DNA from: Dendrocalamus latiflorus
Lineage: Eukaryota > Streptophyta > Magnoliopsida > Poales > Poaceae
Direction of reading: 5' to 3'
DNA: 64,000 nucleotides
Assembly: GCA_017311315.1 (NCBI GenBank)
Contig: CM029670.1
Location: 27,338,949 to 27,402,948, forward strand
Shown here one piece after another: positions 10,496 to 22,080 of the stretch. A program made the position numbers and the translations under genes. Under the pieces are notes generated by a model. That model saw nothing but the letters and a program-made list of their open reading frames with translations. It was not told the DNA's origin and searched no databases. How positions within the stretch are numbered: the stretch's first letter is position 1; every line of letters starts with the position of its first letter.

Positions 10496-11000
10496 TTTGT
10501 TTATACTCACGGAGAGTGCGCGTGTAAACTGCGTGTCTTTGTTTATACTCACGGAGAGTGCGTGCGTAAACCGCATGTCTTTGTTTATACACACACGGAG
10601 AGTGCATGCATAAACCGTGTGTCTTTTTTATACTCATGGAGAGTGCGCGGGTAAACCGCATGTCTTTGTTTATACTCACGGAGAGTGCGCGCGTAAACCG
10701 CGTGTCTTTGTTTATACTCATAGAGAGTGCGCACGTAAACCACGTGTCTTTGTTTATACTCACAGAGAGTGCGCGTGTAAACCGCGTGTCTTTGTTTATA
10801 CTCACGGAGAGTGCGTGCATAAACCGCGTGTCTTTGTTTATACTCATAGAGAGTGCGCGCGTAAACCGCATGTCTTTGTTTATACTCACGGAGAGTGCGC
10901 GCGTAAACCGCGTGTCTTTGTTTATACTCATGGAGAGTGCGCACGTAAACCACGTGTCTTTGTTTATACTCACGGAGAGTGCGCGCGGAGGTGTCCCCCG
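10496..11000. repeat. Tandem array 3, 42-bp unit, about 12 copies
   Basis: TTTATACTCACGGAGAGTGC followed by GCGTAAACCGCGTGTCTTTG repeats every 42 bp. As 42 is a multiple of 3, several frames on both strands stay open through the array (14-residue repeats such as EYKQRHAVYARTLR). These are not genes. It is a derivative of array 2 with a changed second half. Confidence 0.95.
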
Positions 11001-11359
11001 CGCGTCTTGACACAATGAGAGACTTTTGAAAACAGTGGACTTTATTAATGTCTTATTTGTGCGGGCGAGCGATTACAAAAAAGACAGGGTAGTAACCATT
11101 GCTCCTATGGCGGCACAGGGGGGAGCCTCTGGTGCTAGGGCGGGCAAGGCGAGAGGTCTTGCGGATGGCTCCGAGCTGGAGGAGCTTCGCTACGACCCGC
11201 TTGGCTGTCTGCTGTTGCTCGATCAACTTGCGTTGAAGCCTCTGCTCCCTCGGCTCGGCCTTCGCCAACAGGCATGCATTGTCCATTGTCGTGCAGGGGC
11301 ACCCACTGGGATTAGCTCTCTGGCGGGGGCTTGTACGTTGATCCTGGGCTTCGCGCACC
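11001..11359 (-). other. G1 stretch between the arrays and the protease, no domain
   Basis: In an autonomous Tat element the reverse transcriptase, RNase H and integrase would follow the protease here. Only about 360 bp are present. A minus-strand frame at 11053-11361 is open but shows none of the expected motifs. Confidence 0.5.
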
Positions 11360-11850
11360 AAGCTTTATGCGGCGGGTGAGGTCCTGATCACCAAAGGTAG
11401 TGATAATACCTTGCGGGCCCGGGAGCTTCATGCATAGGAAGCCATGGTGCGGTACTACCCCGAAGGAGTTGAGGGTGGGGCGCCTGAGTATGGCGTTGTA
11501 TGGGTACGGGATGTCAACGACGTCAAAAGTGACGTCTTCGCTCCTCGTATTACTGGCTTGACCGAAGGAGACTTGGAGGCATATCTGGCCCAGCGCCTTG
11601 ACCGGCTGACCCCCGAAGCCCTACAATGGGATTCCCGAGGGACCCAAGCGACTTCAGGGGATCCCCATCTGGTTGAAGGTCGCCATGAACAGGATGTTCG
11701 CAGAGCTGCCTCCATCGACTAGGACGCGTTTGACATCACATCCTGCGATAGCGACCTGGATGACCAGGGGATCCTGGTGAGGGAACTCCACGCCTTCAGC
11801 ATCAGCGGGCATAAAGGTAATTTCATGTTGCGCCCACTCTCGCGGTGCCT
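11360..11850 (-). pseudogene. G1 aspartic protease (retropepsin) domain, two in-frame stops
   Basis: Minus-strand reading gives EWAQHEITFMPADAEGVEF, then CDVKRVLVDGGSSANILF with the active-site Asp in VDGGSS. It ends near DVVDIPYPYNAILRRPTLNS. TGA (11653-11655) and TAG (11621-11623) interrupt the frame where G2 has CGA and CAG. The domain would cut the gag polyprotein. The G2 copy (52428-53300) is open, so this one is a decayed version of the same gene. Confidence 0.8.
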
Positions 11851-13643
11851 ACGTCGGGTACGCTGCCATATGGTGTAGCCTCCACACATAGGCCTTCTGT
11901 TGCCGCGCCGAGGAGGATTCCAGTGAAGAGCCCCCGGAGATGACGTTTATGACCCGACGCTGGCCTCCCTTCGGGGCTTGGATTCTCAAGGGGCCTTCCT
12001 GGGGTTGCTGCCCGTGGGCCTGAATCCGCATTGGGCCCTCTTGGAGTTGCTGCATGTGGGCCACGACGGGCGGACTTGCTTCCAGGGCTCTACCGGAGCG
12101 CCGCGATGGTAGTACATTCCCGCGTGTAGTGGCCACCCTGGCCATGCACCTCGCACCACGGGCTGTAGAACTGGTCTTCTTGTTCTGCACGAGGTCTGTC
12201 ATTGCGATCCCGGCCGCACCGCCGCCCCCGGCCTCGGTGGCCTCGTCCACGACCAGCGTGGGCACCGTCTTCAGAACCGCCCTCGTTGAAGACGTAGCGA
12301 GCCCTCTGGGATTTGCGTTGGCTACGCTTGGGCTTGTCACCCGACGAGTCCTCTGGCTTGGCATCCTTGCGCTCGGGGGCGTCCGTAGATTCTTGCTTAC
12401 GCTTGCCCTTCGAGGAGCCCTCCGGCACATCTTCGTTCTTTGTCGTGGTCTCCGCTTGATTAGTGTCAGAGTCGTCGCCTTTGCGCCGCCGCGCGTCCTC
12501 CTCTGTTCTTGCGTACTCTTCCATCTTGTCGAAGAGCTTCGCGACCGTCTTGATTAGCTTACGCACGTTGTACTCAGCCAGCGGCCCCAGGCAGAGGCCT
12601 TGTACCGCTGCGTTGATTATGGTTGTCCCGTTGACGTCCTTGACCTGGCAGCGGACCTTGGCGAAGCGCCTGAAGTACTTCTGGAGCTTCTCTGAGGGTT
12701 TTTGCTTGACGGCGAAGAGCTGATCCGCATCGACGCGCTTGACGTAGTTTCCCTAGAAGTTGTTGTAGAGGCGGTCGCGGATCTGCTCCCACGCGTAGAT
12801 GGAGTTGGGCTCTATGGTGAAAAACCAAGAGAGCACCACTCCCTGCAGCGCTAGGGGGAGCCGCTTTGCTTTGCTGGTGTCGTCTTCGCCCGCGGCCTCG
12901 ATGGTGGTCTCGTACACGTGCACGAACTCCCGAGGGTCCGTGTCGCCCTTGTACGGCTTGATGGCATTAGGGAACTTGAAGTCCTCCGGCCATGCCGACT
13001 GCTGCAGGCCCGCAGAGAGGGGGGACTCCGGATCCACGTGCCACAATGAAATGCAACTCGAGGTAGGGGCGTCGCGGCTGTCCGCCCGCTCTGGTGTGGG
13101 CTCCGTCGCGACCACCGGCGGGACTTGCTGGCTTCGAGCCTCTTGTATATCCCGAACGGCTCCACGGAGGTCCGCCAGCTCCCGCTGGAGCATGCCGATG
13201 GTCGCCAGTAGAGCGCTCTCCACCGCTACCGTGGTTGCAGCCGTCGGCACAGCAGGTTGTGCCGTCGGGTTGGTAGCGACCACGGCATGCACTCTAGAGC
13301 TGCTCGACACGTCTGTACGATGGACTCCGGGGTCGATGCTGAGGCCGACGTTGCCGCCAGAGCCTCTTGCCGCTCCCGCGTTGGACGTGGGGGCGGCTGT
13401 CGTGGCGGCGTGGGCGTCGGCGTCGCCACTCCCAACAACCCGATAGACGCTGTCGGTGCCAAGCGTCGCGCCACCGGAGGCGTCGATCGTCGTATCGTTA
13501 GCATCGACGTTAGTAGCTGCGGTGCTAGCGTCGACGTCCGCGCCCACAGCCGCCGATGCTGAGGCCCTGGTGTTGGCATGCGTCTCCGTCACGCTCCTAT
13601 TTTTCTTCTCCACCGCCGATGATGAAGCCTTCTTTGGTGTCAT
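11851..13643 (-). pseudogene. G1 gag polyprotein, interrupted
   Basis: Starts with ATG at 13643 (MTPKKASSSAVEKK) about 50 bp from the PBS. A low-complexity Ala/Thr/Asp-rich N-terminus of about 130 residues is followed by a short helix (LATIGMLQRELADLRGAV) and the retrotransposon gag core (WPEDFKFPNAIKPYKGDTD...REFVHVYETTIEAAG...ALQGVVLSWF). A TAG at 12753-12755 ends the first frame after DRLYNNF; G2 has CAG there. Beyond it come AKLFDKMEEYAR, a Lys/Glu/Ser-rich linker, and WCEVHGQGGHYTREC, a variant zinc-knuckle region. Function: capsid-like particle protein of a Tat-type gypsy element. Confidence 0.85.
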
Positions 13644-13682
13644 CCTTCTTCAGATCTTGGAGCTTGCTCTTGTCCTCCCCAC

Positions 13683-13695
13683 GGATGGCGCCAAC
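13683..13695 (-). other. G1 primer binding site
   Basis: Directly next to the 5' LTR (minus-strand order LTR-end ACAACA, then GTTGGCGCCATCC). TTGGCGCC fits the tRNA-Asp-type primer site common in Tat/RIRE2-like elements. The primer identity is inferred from the core only. Confidence 0.6.
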
Positions 13696-13940
13696 TGTTG
13701 TGGTTACAGACCAAATAGAGAGAGAGTGGTATGGTAGTGAAGAGTTAGGTGAGCAATGCCCAAAGGCTTCCCCATGGCTCGGATGGCTTATATATTCACA
13801 TAGGGAGCATTTTACAATTATGACCTTACACCCAAGTATCCCTTTCAAAGGGCAGTTATGTCATTATACATGTCCCTTCTTTGGGCTTTACAACCTCCTA
13901 ACAGGCCGGCTGGGCTTAGGTGGGGGCCACCCCTACAACA
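13696..13940 (-). repeat. G1 right LTR (5' LTR in element orientation)
   Basis: Begins TGTTGTGGTTACAGACC and ends CCCCTACAACA on the plus strand, 245 bp. It is followed by the target duplication CTTAG. Confidence 0.92.
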
Positions 13941-14130
13941 CTTAGAATGCATCTGATAAGTACTACCATATCCGTGTCAAACTCTCTATGCCTTTCAGTA
14001 GTGTGAGGTCCTGGAGATAGGAACCAAAATACATTTATAACCGAGAGCCACAACTGGACTCTTGTCTACCATCTTTTGAAATTCACACCAGAAACTTGTC
14101 TGGTTTCATTGCCTCGACAAAGCTAGCCAT
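13941..14130 (-). pseudogene. Copia gag pseudogene, N-terminal piece
   Basis: Minus-strand ATG at 14130 gives MASFVEAMKPDKF. After a small indel it continues GVNFKRW, a stop (TAG in place of CAG), and TRVQLWL. This is the classic N-terminus of a copia gag (UBN2). It continues at 4264 on the far side of the G1 insertion. Confidence 0.75.
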
Positions 14131-15033
14131 CACTAAGTGTCTATCAGGTTTTTGGATTATTAGAAAACAATGCACTTTAGTGAGTAATTTAAACCGATAA
14201 ATAGAAGGAAATGCAAGTTTACATATTGCAAATACATGTGTACTACAAGTTCTCAACAAATTACTAAACAACAAGAATAATAGCATGATAATCTTGCATA
14301 TATCAAACAACACATTAAGTGAAAATGACATTTCACTCACAATGGGTGCTGGGCTTAGTACGAGGGTTGTAGGTAGCAACAAGCACTCACGCGAAGCGCT
14401 TCCCAAAAACCTAATTCACCCCTTCCTGTGCAGGACTTGAGTGACAATAGTTTCAGAGACACTTCTCTTCCCACGTAGGTGCATGCTGGTGCAGTAGTAG
14501 AGAAACCAGAAGCAGCTAAGTGCAAGAATAGTGAGAATGAGAGAGCAGAAGACCTTCAATTTCCTGGTCACCTCCTCTCTTTTAACTATGAACTCATAAC
14601 TGACACATTAAACGCAATTTACTGTGTTGTAGTGCAAACCATGAACTCATAACCGACACATTAAACATAATTTACTGTGTTGTAACGTCTAGATTAATGG
14701 ACATATTATCCATGCAAAAAGTTAGTTACAGGTGCAAGTTAAAAACTTATGCAAGGTGCAAAAGGAAGCAGCGCCTTCACAAGCAGTTGGGCCCAAAATC
14801 ATAGTACCATTCATGCACATGCTGCGCGCAATGGCGAGGTGAGCACGCGTGTAGTCTTCCTTTGCTTCTCTTCACCATAACCATACCGACTCTCTATTAT
14901 AAATGGGTGTGATTTTCTTTTGGTGAGTAATGTGGGACTATTAGTCTCACTACTTGCCATGCATGAGTGAGTCTTTCTGATTTACGGGAATTATTATTTG
15001 GGCCATTTGGGTTGAGGCCCAAATACTCTAACA
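14131..15033 (-). other. Probable leader and 5' LTR remnant of the old copia element
   Basis: Upstream of the gag start. On the minus strand TGTTAGAGTATTTGGGCC begins at 15033 and looks like a copia LTR start, with a TATA-like ATTTATAATAGAG at about 14890-14905. The LTR's other end and the PBS were not found. A roughly 54-bp tandem duplication (TGAACTCATAACYGACACAT, about 14588 and 14641) lies inside. Confidence 0.45.
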
Positions 15034-16438
15034 AGATCCTCCTGATTTCAAAAAATAAAATAAAAACCTTGTCACATCCTCTGATTTTGGAAGATTTCTG
15101 TTTAATTTGCATTAAATGGAGTAGTCAATTAAACGAGAAATCAAGGATACACACCTTGAGTTCTTGTTTCTTCTAGCTCGATGCGACCAAGATAGGTGCC
15201 ATTTTGAGCGACCATATGAATTCTGAATTTTAGAAAACCAAACATTATTTGTGCATCAGTGAGACGTATGTCTGTTGGTTGCGATTGGTTGAGCCTGTTG
15301 GTTGTTGTAGCATTTTCTGAGGATAAATGAATGAGTGATCAGTGGTTGTCATTGACCATCTGGTCCTGTCCTCTCATCATTTGCAATATGTGTTTATGTG
15401 GATACGGAATTTGCAATGGATTTTCTTTTGGATATGGATATGCTCACACCACACGACGATATGCATACCATACGCTAGAAGCAATTAATTATGGATCAAA
15501 GGTTTTCAGTCACAGGTTTTCATACAGTTAATTCGGTCTATCAACGTGATAACGTGTCACCAGTTGCTAAATTATATAGTATAGAGTCAATAATTTCATC
15601 ACTCTTTGTTCTCTTATTGAATATTTTTTTTACCTAACTAGGGTTTTTATTCACCCCGTCATGGTGCACACCATAGTACTCCCGTTCTACTTTCTTTAGG
15701 CATTTCCAATTAACTTTAAGTGGTGAGTTATGACGTTAAGTAGGATTAATTATATAACTAACGATCTAAAATATGTGGAAATTTAAACTTTTCTATGTAT
15801 CTGTCTAATTTGAAACCGACAAGCGATAAGCCAATATGTTACCTTCACAATTTCATTGACGAAGACAAAAACAATCTATGTAGAATAGACGAAGACATAA
15901 AATTTAATTGCACGACAAGTAAACGCGTTTAACTCAAATAGAATGTATATATCAATTTGTAGTGCAATAGTTAATTAGTTACAATACTTATAAAATAAAT
16001 CAATTACATCCATCGAACGACAATTAAAGTTTACATCAAGTCAAATAGAAATATTACAACTCATTGAAACCCATAATGGTGTAATCCGTTGTAGTATTAC
16101 ATCGTGTATAAAATAAAATTACATTATGGGCAATTCATACATTTAAAATTAATTAAGAGCTATGGAAAATATAAATTACATGCATATCATTTCATACAAC
16201 ATTTACTAATCATCTGATTTCAACATAGCTGCGGTGTCAATTGCAAGAAGAATTAATTTAAAGATACTGAAAAAGGCCGAACAAAAGAACCAATGAAATT
16301 AAGTAAATTAAATAAAGAGAAAGGATTGCCGTCAGAGCCCTATAGGGTAATTTCAGGCGGGGTAGTCTGTTCACAGATATACCTGTTCGTCCGGGGGCCA
16401 GTCGACGCCTCTCACAACCATAGGGTCATCACTCGGCG
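15034..16438. other. AT-rich stretch, nothing recognised
   Basis: No long frame, tandem array or terminal repeat identified on either strand. 15840-16330 is especially AT-rich. Confidence 0.4.
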
Positions 16439-17037
16439 TTAAACAAATCTAAAATATATCCAAAGGACTATGACAATTAGCCAACTGTCCCAAAATATCC
16501 CTATGCAGTCCACACGGCATAGCAAGGGATAACAAGGCATTCTGGATTGCATAGCACAACCACGAGATAAGGCCACACCAAGCCAGTCTAGAAGAGAAGA
16601 GAAGAGAGAAGAAACATTGAGCACAACACCAAGAAAATTACAGGTCCTCTCTTCCTTTCTTTCCCCTCCCAATTCCAACCCCACACAACCACATCTTGCT
16701 GGCCACCACAAGGCAAGAATCAAGGCCAACTGACCAGAAGCAAAGAGGCAGGTAGCATGACATTAGACTGTAGGAGGATAAGGCCACAATGCTTGCTAGC
16801 AACACTGCACAACCGACCAACAAAGCAATCTCCAAGGGCATAATTTCAATCCTTCCTGAAGCAACCCAAACAACAACCAGCAAAGGTAGCTCACCATATT
16901 AATAGCATCAATTTCTCAAGATTAAACCATGCATAATCCATAGTCAATAAGCATCCAATCAAATGTCACATAGCATCACTAGGGCACCACTTAACCACCA
17001 CCAAGATTATGCCCAAGAGGGAGAGAAAGTAGAGGGG
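16439..17037. other. Left flank of solo LTR 17038, unrecognised
   Basis: Moderately GC-rich, with purine/pyrimidine tracts at 16590-16680. It continues after the solo LTR at 20922, since the target duplication AGGGG occurs at 17033-17037 and 20922-20926. It may be part of an older repeat; no domain is visible. Confidence 0.4.
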
Positions 17038-20000
17038 TGTAACATCCCATTTTCAGGTTTGTTACCTTGCATTGTATGCTGTGGTGACTTGCAAAAATTT
17101 GCTTCAAAAATTCAAATTTTGAGTTTAAATTTTTAGTCCAAAAATCTCTTTTGCCTTGTAATTTCTTCTTTTCCCTCTTTTTCAGCCCAAAAAATTTTTT
17201 TGCCTCTCTTTTTCCCGGGTGGGCCAGCCTCCTCTCCCTTTCTATTTCTTTTCGGCCCGATTGGCCATTTTCTCCCCCAGCCTTTTTTTCTTTTTCCCCG
17301 CCTCCTGGGCCTTTCAGCCGGCCAAGCCGCACAGCGTCGTCCCCGGTTTTCCCTCCTTCGCAGGCACCATACCTCCCCGTGGCAGCTCCGCTGCATCTCT
17401 GGGCGCCTCTGCTAGGCCTAGGCCTTCGCCCCTACGTCGTATCTTCTCTGCACGTCACCCTTCCGTTCGCCGCCGCTGCCAGCTACCGAGACCGCCCTCG
17501 GTTTTGCGGTCACCTTCAGGCCATTACTCGCCAAGCACAGCAATGACTCCTCACCGCTTTTCAATGGTTGCATTGAATTCACGTCCCATCTCACCGAACC
17601 TGGCGACGTCGCTGTGCGCCATCACTCCTCAGAGCAGCCGTGAATGCGCCGCCGTACCCGAGCTGTAAATGCCGCCATCACTCCTCAGAGCAGCCGTGAA
17701 TGCGCCTAGCGCCCTCCTAGCCTAGCGCTAGCTCGGCCACGTCCGCCCCTCTCCATGCCATAACATAGGGGAAGTACCGCCATGCCATACCTCGCCCACT
17801 CCCCTTCTCGCTCTTCCCCACAGCTATAAAAGCTCGGCCGAACTGCTAGGAAGTCCCACACCCGTTCCTTACTCGAACGCCCACACAAAAATCGCCACCG
17901 CCGGAAGCTTCTTTGGTCACCACTGTCGCCAGCACACTCCAGAGAATCCTGAGCGGCATTTCCCCTTTTCTCGAGCTCCTTATGTTCCCTGGATGCTCCC
18001 AGCAAGCCTAATTGGCTTCTCTTCTCTTGCATCTTGCCAGTAATCATTTCTTCCCCAACTCCGGCCACCTCCAGCTGCTGCCGACCCCAAAGGTCTCCGG
18101 CCAATTCCTTGCGACCAAAGCACCCTTGCCACCCCACGAAGCTATTCGTGCCGGCAATTTGAAGCTTCGTTGTCTCGTCTTCCTCGGCGCCCACCAACCC
18201 TCACTGCCATTTGAGCTCACCGACGCCAGCCCTCTCCAAGCTTCCCCGAGCCCTACTCTCCGCTCCGGTGAGTTTCGGACAAACCGTAGAGGCTTTTCTG
18301 TTGTCTAATCGGCCTTTCACTACAGGAATCACCGCAGCAACTAATCCCGGTTTTCACCGCCGCCTGGCTCGCTGCCAGTGACCCTCCAGTCCGCCTTAGA
18401 ACGATTCGGCCCACCGTTGGGTGTGCACGGAGCCAAGCCTTCTATTTTGGATGTCTCCCCGCGCGTCCGTGGCGTCCCTCGCCGCCAGCAGGCCTCACCG
18501 CCGCCCGGCTGGAGGAGCTTTGCTCCTGCGTGTTTAGGCGTAATCCCCCGGTTAACCGTTAACGGCTGTGATTAGCTGGCATTAATTAGCCACTGATCGG
18601 TGAGCCCATACAGTTTAAATTTTCTGTTAGACTGACACGTGGGCCCCATTCGAATTAAAAACATGTTTAAAAACTAATTGAAAATCTAAGCCACTGACAG
18701 GTGGACCCCATAGCACTGTTTGTACAGTACCCTGGTCCCACATGTCAGCCTCTGGCCTTTTTCCAGAAAAAGAAAATGGTTTTCTTAAATAAAAATACCC
18801 GTGGGCCCCACATGTCATACTCTGTGCTTTCTGAATTTAGAAATTTATTTCGAAAATAAATTAACCCAGTGGGACCCACATGTCAGAGAGAGAACTTTCT
18901 CTCATCTTTTATTTTTGGGATTTTCCTGAAAATAAAACTTCGGAGAGATCGTTCTTCCTCGTCGTAACTCCGATTTGAGTGAAACTTGTTTCTAAAATTT
19001 TCTAAATTCAAAATCTATCTATTGGTCCAGTTTAATTTAATTTGAAGTTTATTTGCTTATTATTTTATGCTTATTCGTTCTCTTTGCCTGTCTCTTGTTG
19101 TTTGACTTTCTCCGTCCGGGTATAATTTGGAGTTGCGGCTGAACCACAAGATGACCTGCCCAGGACCCTCTGACCTTGGACCCAGGCAAGTCAACATCTT
19201 GATCATTCTGCCCCTATGTTTCATGCAAATTATCTTTATTTAAACTATCCAAATTGCATGCGTTATTTCATGTACAAATGTATGTTACCTATAAGGTAGT
19301 TACCACCCACTTGAAAGTTGCCATAGCTACTATTGCTATTGTTCAGAATAGCTATATGCCTTAATTAAATGCCATGCTCGTCGTGTCAAGTCCAGGGTAC
19401 TAGCTGCCATGATCATAACTCACAAAACATGAAAACTGATTTTGGGACAATCACGGGATGTAAGTGGCTGAGTATTTATGATAACTTAATTTATCTCCCC
19501 AAATCTTGAAACTGCTAAACCTGTTCGGGCGGATGGTAAGAGTGGATGGTACCGATATCGCACGAGAGATTTTGGGTTGTGGTATTAACTGCTTGGACAA
19601 ATTAAGGACTGAATCTTGTGATGACCTCCTTGTGTAAAACAGTACAACCACAAGTTACAAACTGTAGGTTGGGCTAAATAATCCACTAGACCCTTGAAGC
19701 CGTCTCACAGGTACGGGAAAGAAGTGATCATGCAGGAGGTATAACAATCCGGCCTGAACGGGACACCGCTTATCAGTGATGTTCATCAGCTGCGCTAGAC
19801 GTTGTGGAGAAAGAAGTCCAGCTGCACTAGATGTTGTGGTAGAACTTTCTGCACAACTTATGGGACCCTTTGGTGAGGGATAAGCCCATAAGGGTGAGAG
19901 GATGATAGGGCGAGGTATTGTAAAAGCCTCGTGATGATCTCTTGATCTGCGTGATTAAGGAATTGTGCAGGCCCGTCAGATTGATTGCTCTTGTGGGTAA

Positions 20001-20921
20001 AGTGTACAATCTCTGCAGAGTATAAACTATTCGAATAGCCGTGTCCATAGTCAAGGGCGTACATGGGAACTTCCTAGAGATAGTTCTGTTTCCAAAAATT
20101 TTGAGGGTGGGATGAAAAACTCATTGGAGGGAAGTACTCCAAATTTTGAATTCTCCTAGAGGGAGATACTTCAGTGTAATTATGAATTAAATTGTTCAAA
20201 AATTATAGCATCAGTAGATGGAGCCATGTAACTGGTGGATGGAGCCAGCACCATTAAATACATACTACATAATTTAAACTCTTTAAAGCATGATTTGTTA
20301 AAAAAAGGCTAGGTCGTAGGATTTTGTATTAATGATAATTGCAACTGCTGCTTTGCACAAACCAAAGAACCAAAGCCACCCTTGTTTAAGTCTTGCATGC
20401 ATATGATTATATGCATTTTGTGTGTTGGCTCGCGAAGCACGGTTGTGTGTGCTCACCCTCGCTCTCTACCCCCTTCTCTTTAGGGTTTGCAAATCAAGAT
20501 TAGTTTGTACTACCAGGACCGAGGTGGCGAGGGTGATGAAGATGGTGGTAATTAGATCAGGACCTAGTGTCTCCTTATAGTCTGGCCGACCAAGCTAACT
20601 GGTAGGTGCTTTTAATGTTAGCTAGGCTCTTGGATGACATTAATTGCACCTAGGTTGTCCCAGTCACTTGCCTATGGCGAGATGAGTCCCTCCTTTAGCT
20701 TCCGCTATCGACCTATTTGTGTAATAGACTTATTTGGCCTGACGGCCCTTGTGTAAGGCTTATCCCTATGTGGGATATTTGAACTCTGATATTGTAATAT
20801 TATGGTCTGCACCGTGTATGAAATAATTCAGCAATTTATCTGTGAGCACAATCTACTGATCCAGAGACTAGTGTAGAGTTATCACAGGGGATTCTGGGTT
20901 GGTTAAATCTAGGGTCCGACA
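17038..20921 (+). mobile_element. Solo LTR, long TGTAACATCC gypsy family (3884 bp)
   Basis: Opens with TGTAACATCCCATTTTCAGG and closes with CTAGGGTCCGACA. It is flanked by the perfect 5-bp duplication AGGGG. A TATA box (TATAAAAG, 17825-17832) is followed by a GC-rich exon-like zone. The CTCTGCAGAG (20011-20020) and CTATTCGAATAG (20027-20038) palindromes of the family are present. There is no internal region, so it is a solo LTR. Start, length and layout resemble Tekay/Del chromovirus LTRs; that lineage call is inferred. Confidence 0.88.
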
Positions 20922-20926
20922 AGGGG

Positions 20927-21657
20927 AGGAAAGGTAAACTGTAGGATGACCTAGGGTTACCAGTGACAGCGCGTAGAGCTTGGGCGGCGAGGACCCGGAG
21001 TCAGTGAGAGGCCAGAGAGATCGGTGTAGAGGGAAGCCAGCGGTGCTAGAAGAGAGGGTGACAAAGGGGAGGCACTAGAGGTGGCGAGGCCAAGAGGTGA
21101 CATGAACAGGCCCAACCATGAGAAGAAAGAGAGAATGAGAAATAAGATGAGCATAAGAATTGAGAGTGAGAATGGATGCCCAAGAAATATAGAAGATGAG
21201 CATTCAGTGCGTATTGTTAATAATACTTGCTGAGTACTTCTATATTCACTTTTGGTATTATCTTTCCTTGTTTAGGAATATGTCAGTCTATAGAATAGCT
21301 AGGATCTGGCGGAGTCTACCTGGACGGATTGAAATACTACCTGGATGGAATACCGTAGACTCAAAATTCAACGAGTACAAGGTAGACACCCTGTGTAGAG
21401 GTCGAGTGAAGTAGACAATGGTTAGGAATCGTCCTTGGTGAACCTAAGTACGATTAGATGTAGTTCTATTGCCTTCGTTTTTGGATAGATAGCAGCTAGA
21501 ACATTTTTGTTTCTAAATATTGTAATATTTGAGCCCTTATGGCTTTGTCTCAGACCTACCCCTGAATGGCTATGTATATGTAATATTAAGTTTTGTTTCT
21601 AATTATTGTTCTGCTTCAATACCCTAATAGACTTATTATTCGTTAAAGCGTTTTTTC
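20927..21657. other. Unrecognised intergenic stretch
   Basis: The first about 250 bp are GC-rich and continue the flank seen at 16439-17037. The remainder vaguely resembles the 3' region of an LTR (GCTGAGTACTTCTATATTCAC at about 21228) but lacks the family's palindromes. No gene seen. Confidence 0.35.
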
Positions 21658-22080
21658 CTGAAATCCTTTTTCCCACGTAGAGGACACGAAATCACACCGA
21701 TGAATTATTCTTATTCCCGAGTTTGCTTGCTCGATGTCATATCTTTTCAGGGCCCAAGTAATGAGCGGTTTGCTTCAGGGAATACATGTAATAGTCAAGA
21801 TCTATTCCTGTATTTCTTTTGGTCTAATTTTTTTTTGAGGGAGCTTCCTCTCAATTTTATTGAGGTTGCTTTCTGCCTGAAGCATGCACCTGAGATACGC
21901 AACAACCATCCAATGCAATTCTCTGCGACAAGAAGAATGTTTCTCGAGCTATACTGCCGACAAGCTGCTTTCCCAAAAGCAAAAATACACACACAAAGGT
22001 TGTAAGACACACAAAGAAATGAGCCGAGTGGCTTTCGGTAACAGGGGAGGAGGCGGGTCTTTGGAGGACACCAACGACTG
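21658..22080 (-). repeat. Duplicated block, copy A, with LINE-like 3' tail
   Basis: Matches 29641-29986 over about 350 bp, from TGAAATCCTTTTTCC to the CACACACAAAGG run. On the minus strand it ends ...CTCAATAAAATTGAGAGG...CTCCCTCAAAAAAAA, which looks like the poly(A) end of a LINE or retrogene. The GCTTTCTGCCTGAAGCATGC core recurs at about 30670 and 32298. Confidence 0.6.

Larger units (their letters stand above)
4265..13940 (-). mobile_element. G1: complete, non-autonomous Tat-type Ty3/gypsy retrotransposon
   Basis: Two direct LTRs (4265-4507 and 13696-13940) lie in a 9676-bp unit flanked by the perfect 5-bp duplication CTTAG (4260-4264 and 13941-13945). Read on the minus strand the order is LTR, PBS, gag, aspartic protease, a gap, three tandem arrays, an antisense ORF with its own promoter, a polypurine region and LTR. 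I see no reverse transcriptase, RNase H or integrase motif anywhere, so it would need enzymes from a partner element. The two LTRs differ at about 20 of 243 positions by eye, so the insertion is old. A shorter relative, G2, lies at 50122-54976. Confidence 0.9.

Noticed and set aside
9611..11000. CRISPR-like array
   Set aside because: Repeats are head-to-tail with no unique spacers, in a eukaryotic retroelement.
10238..11018. Long open frames of 130-200 residues on both strands with 14-residue repeats
   Set aside because: They lie in the 42- and 46-bp tandem arrays. A 42-bp unit keeps every stop-free frame open on both strands. The repeats, not selection, explain them.
12799..13446. 215-codon plus-strand ORF over G1 gag
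   Set aside because: Exact shadow of the minus-strand gag frame, which carries the recognisable gag core.
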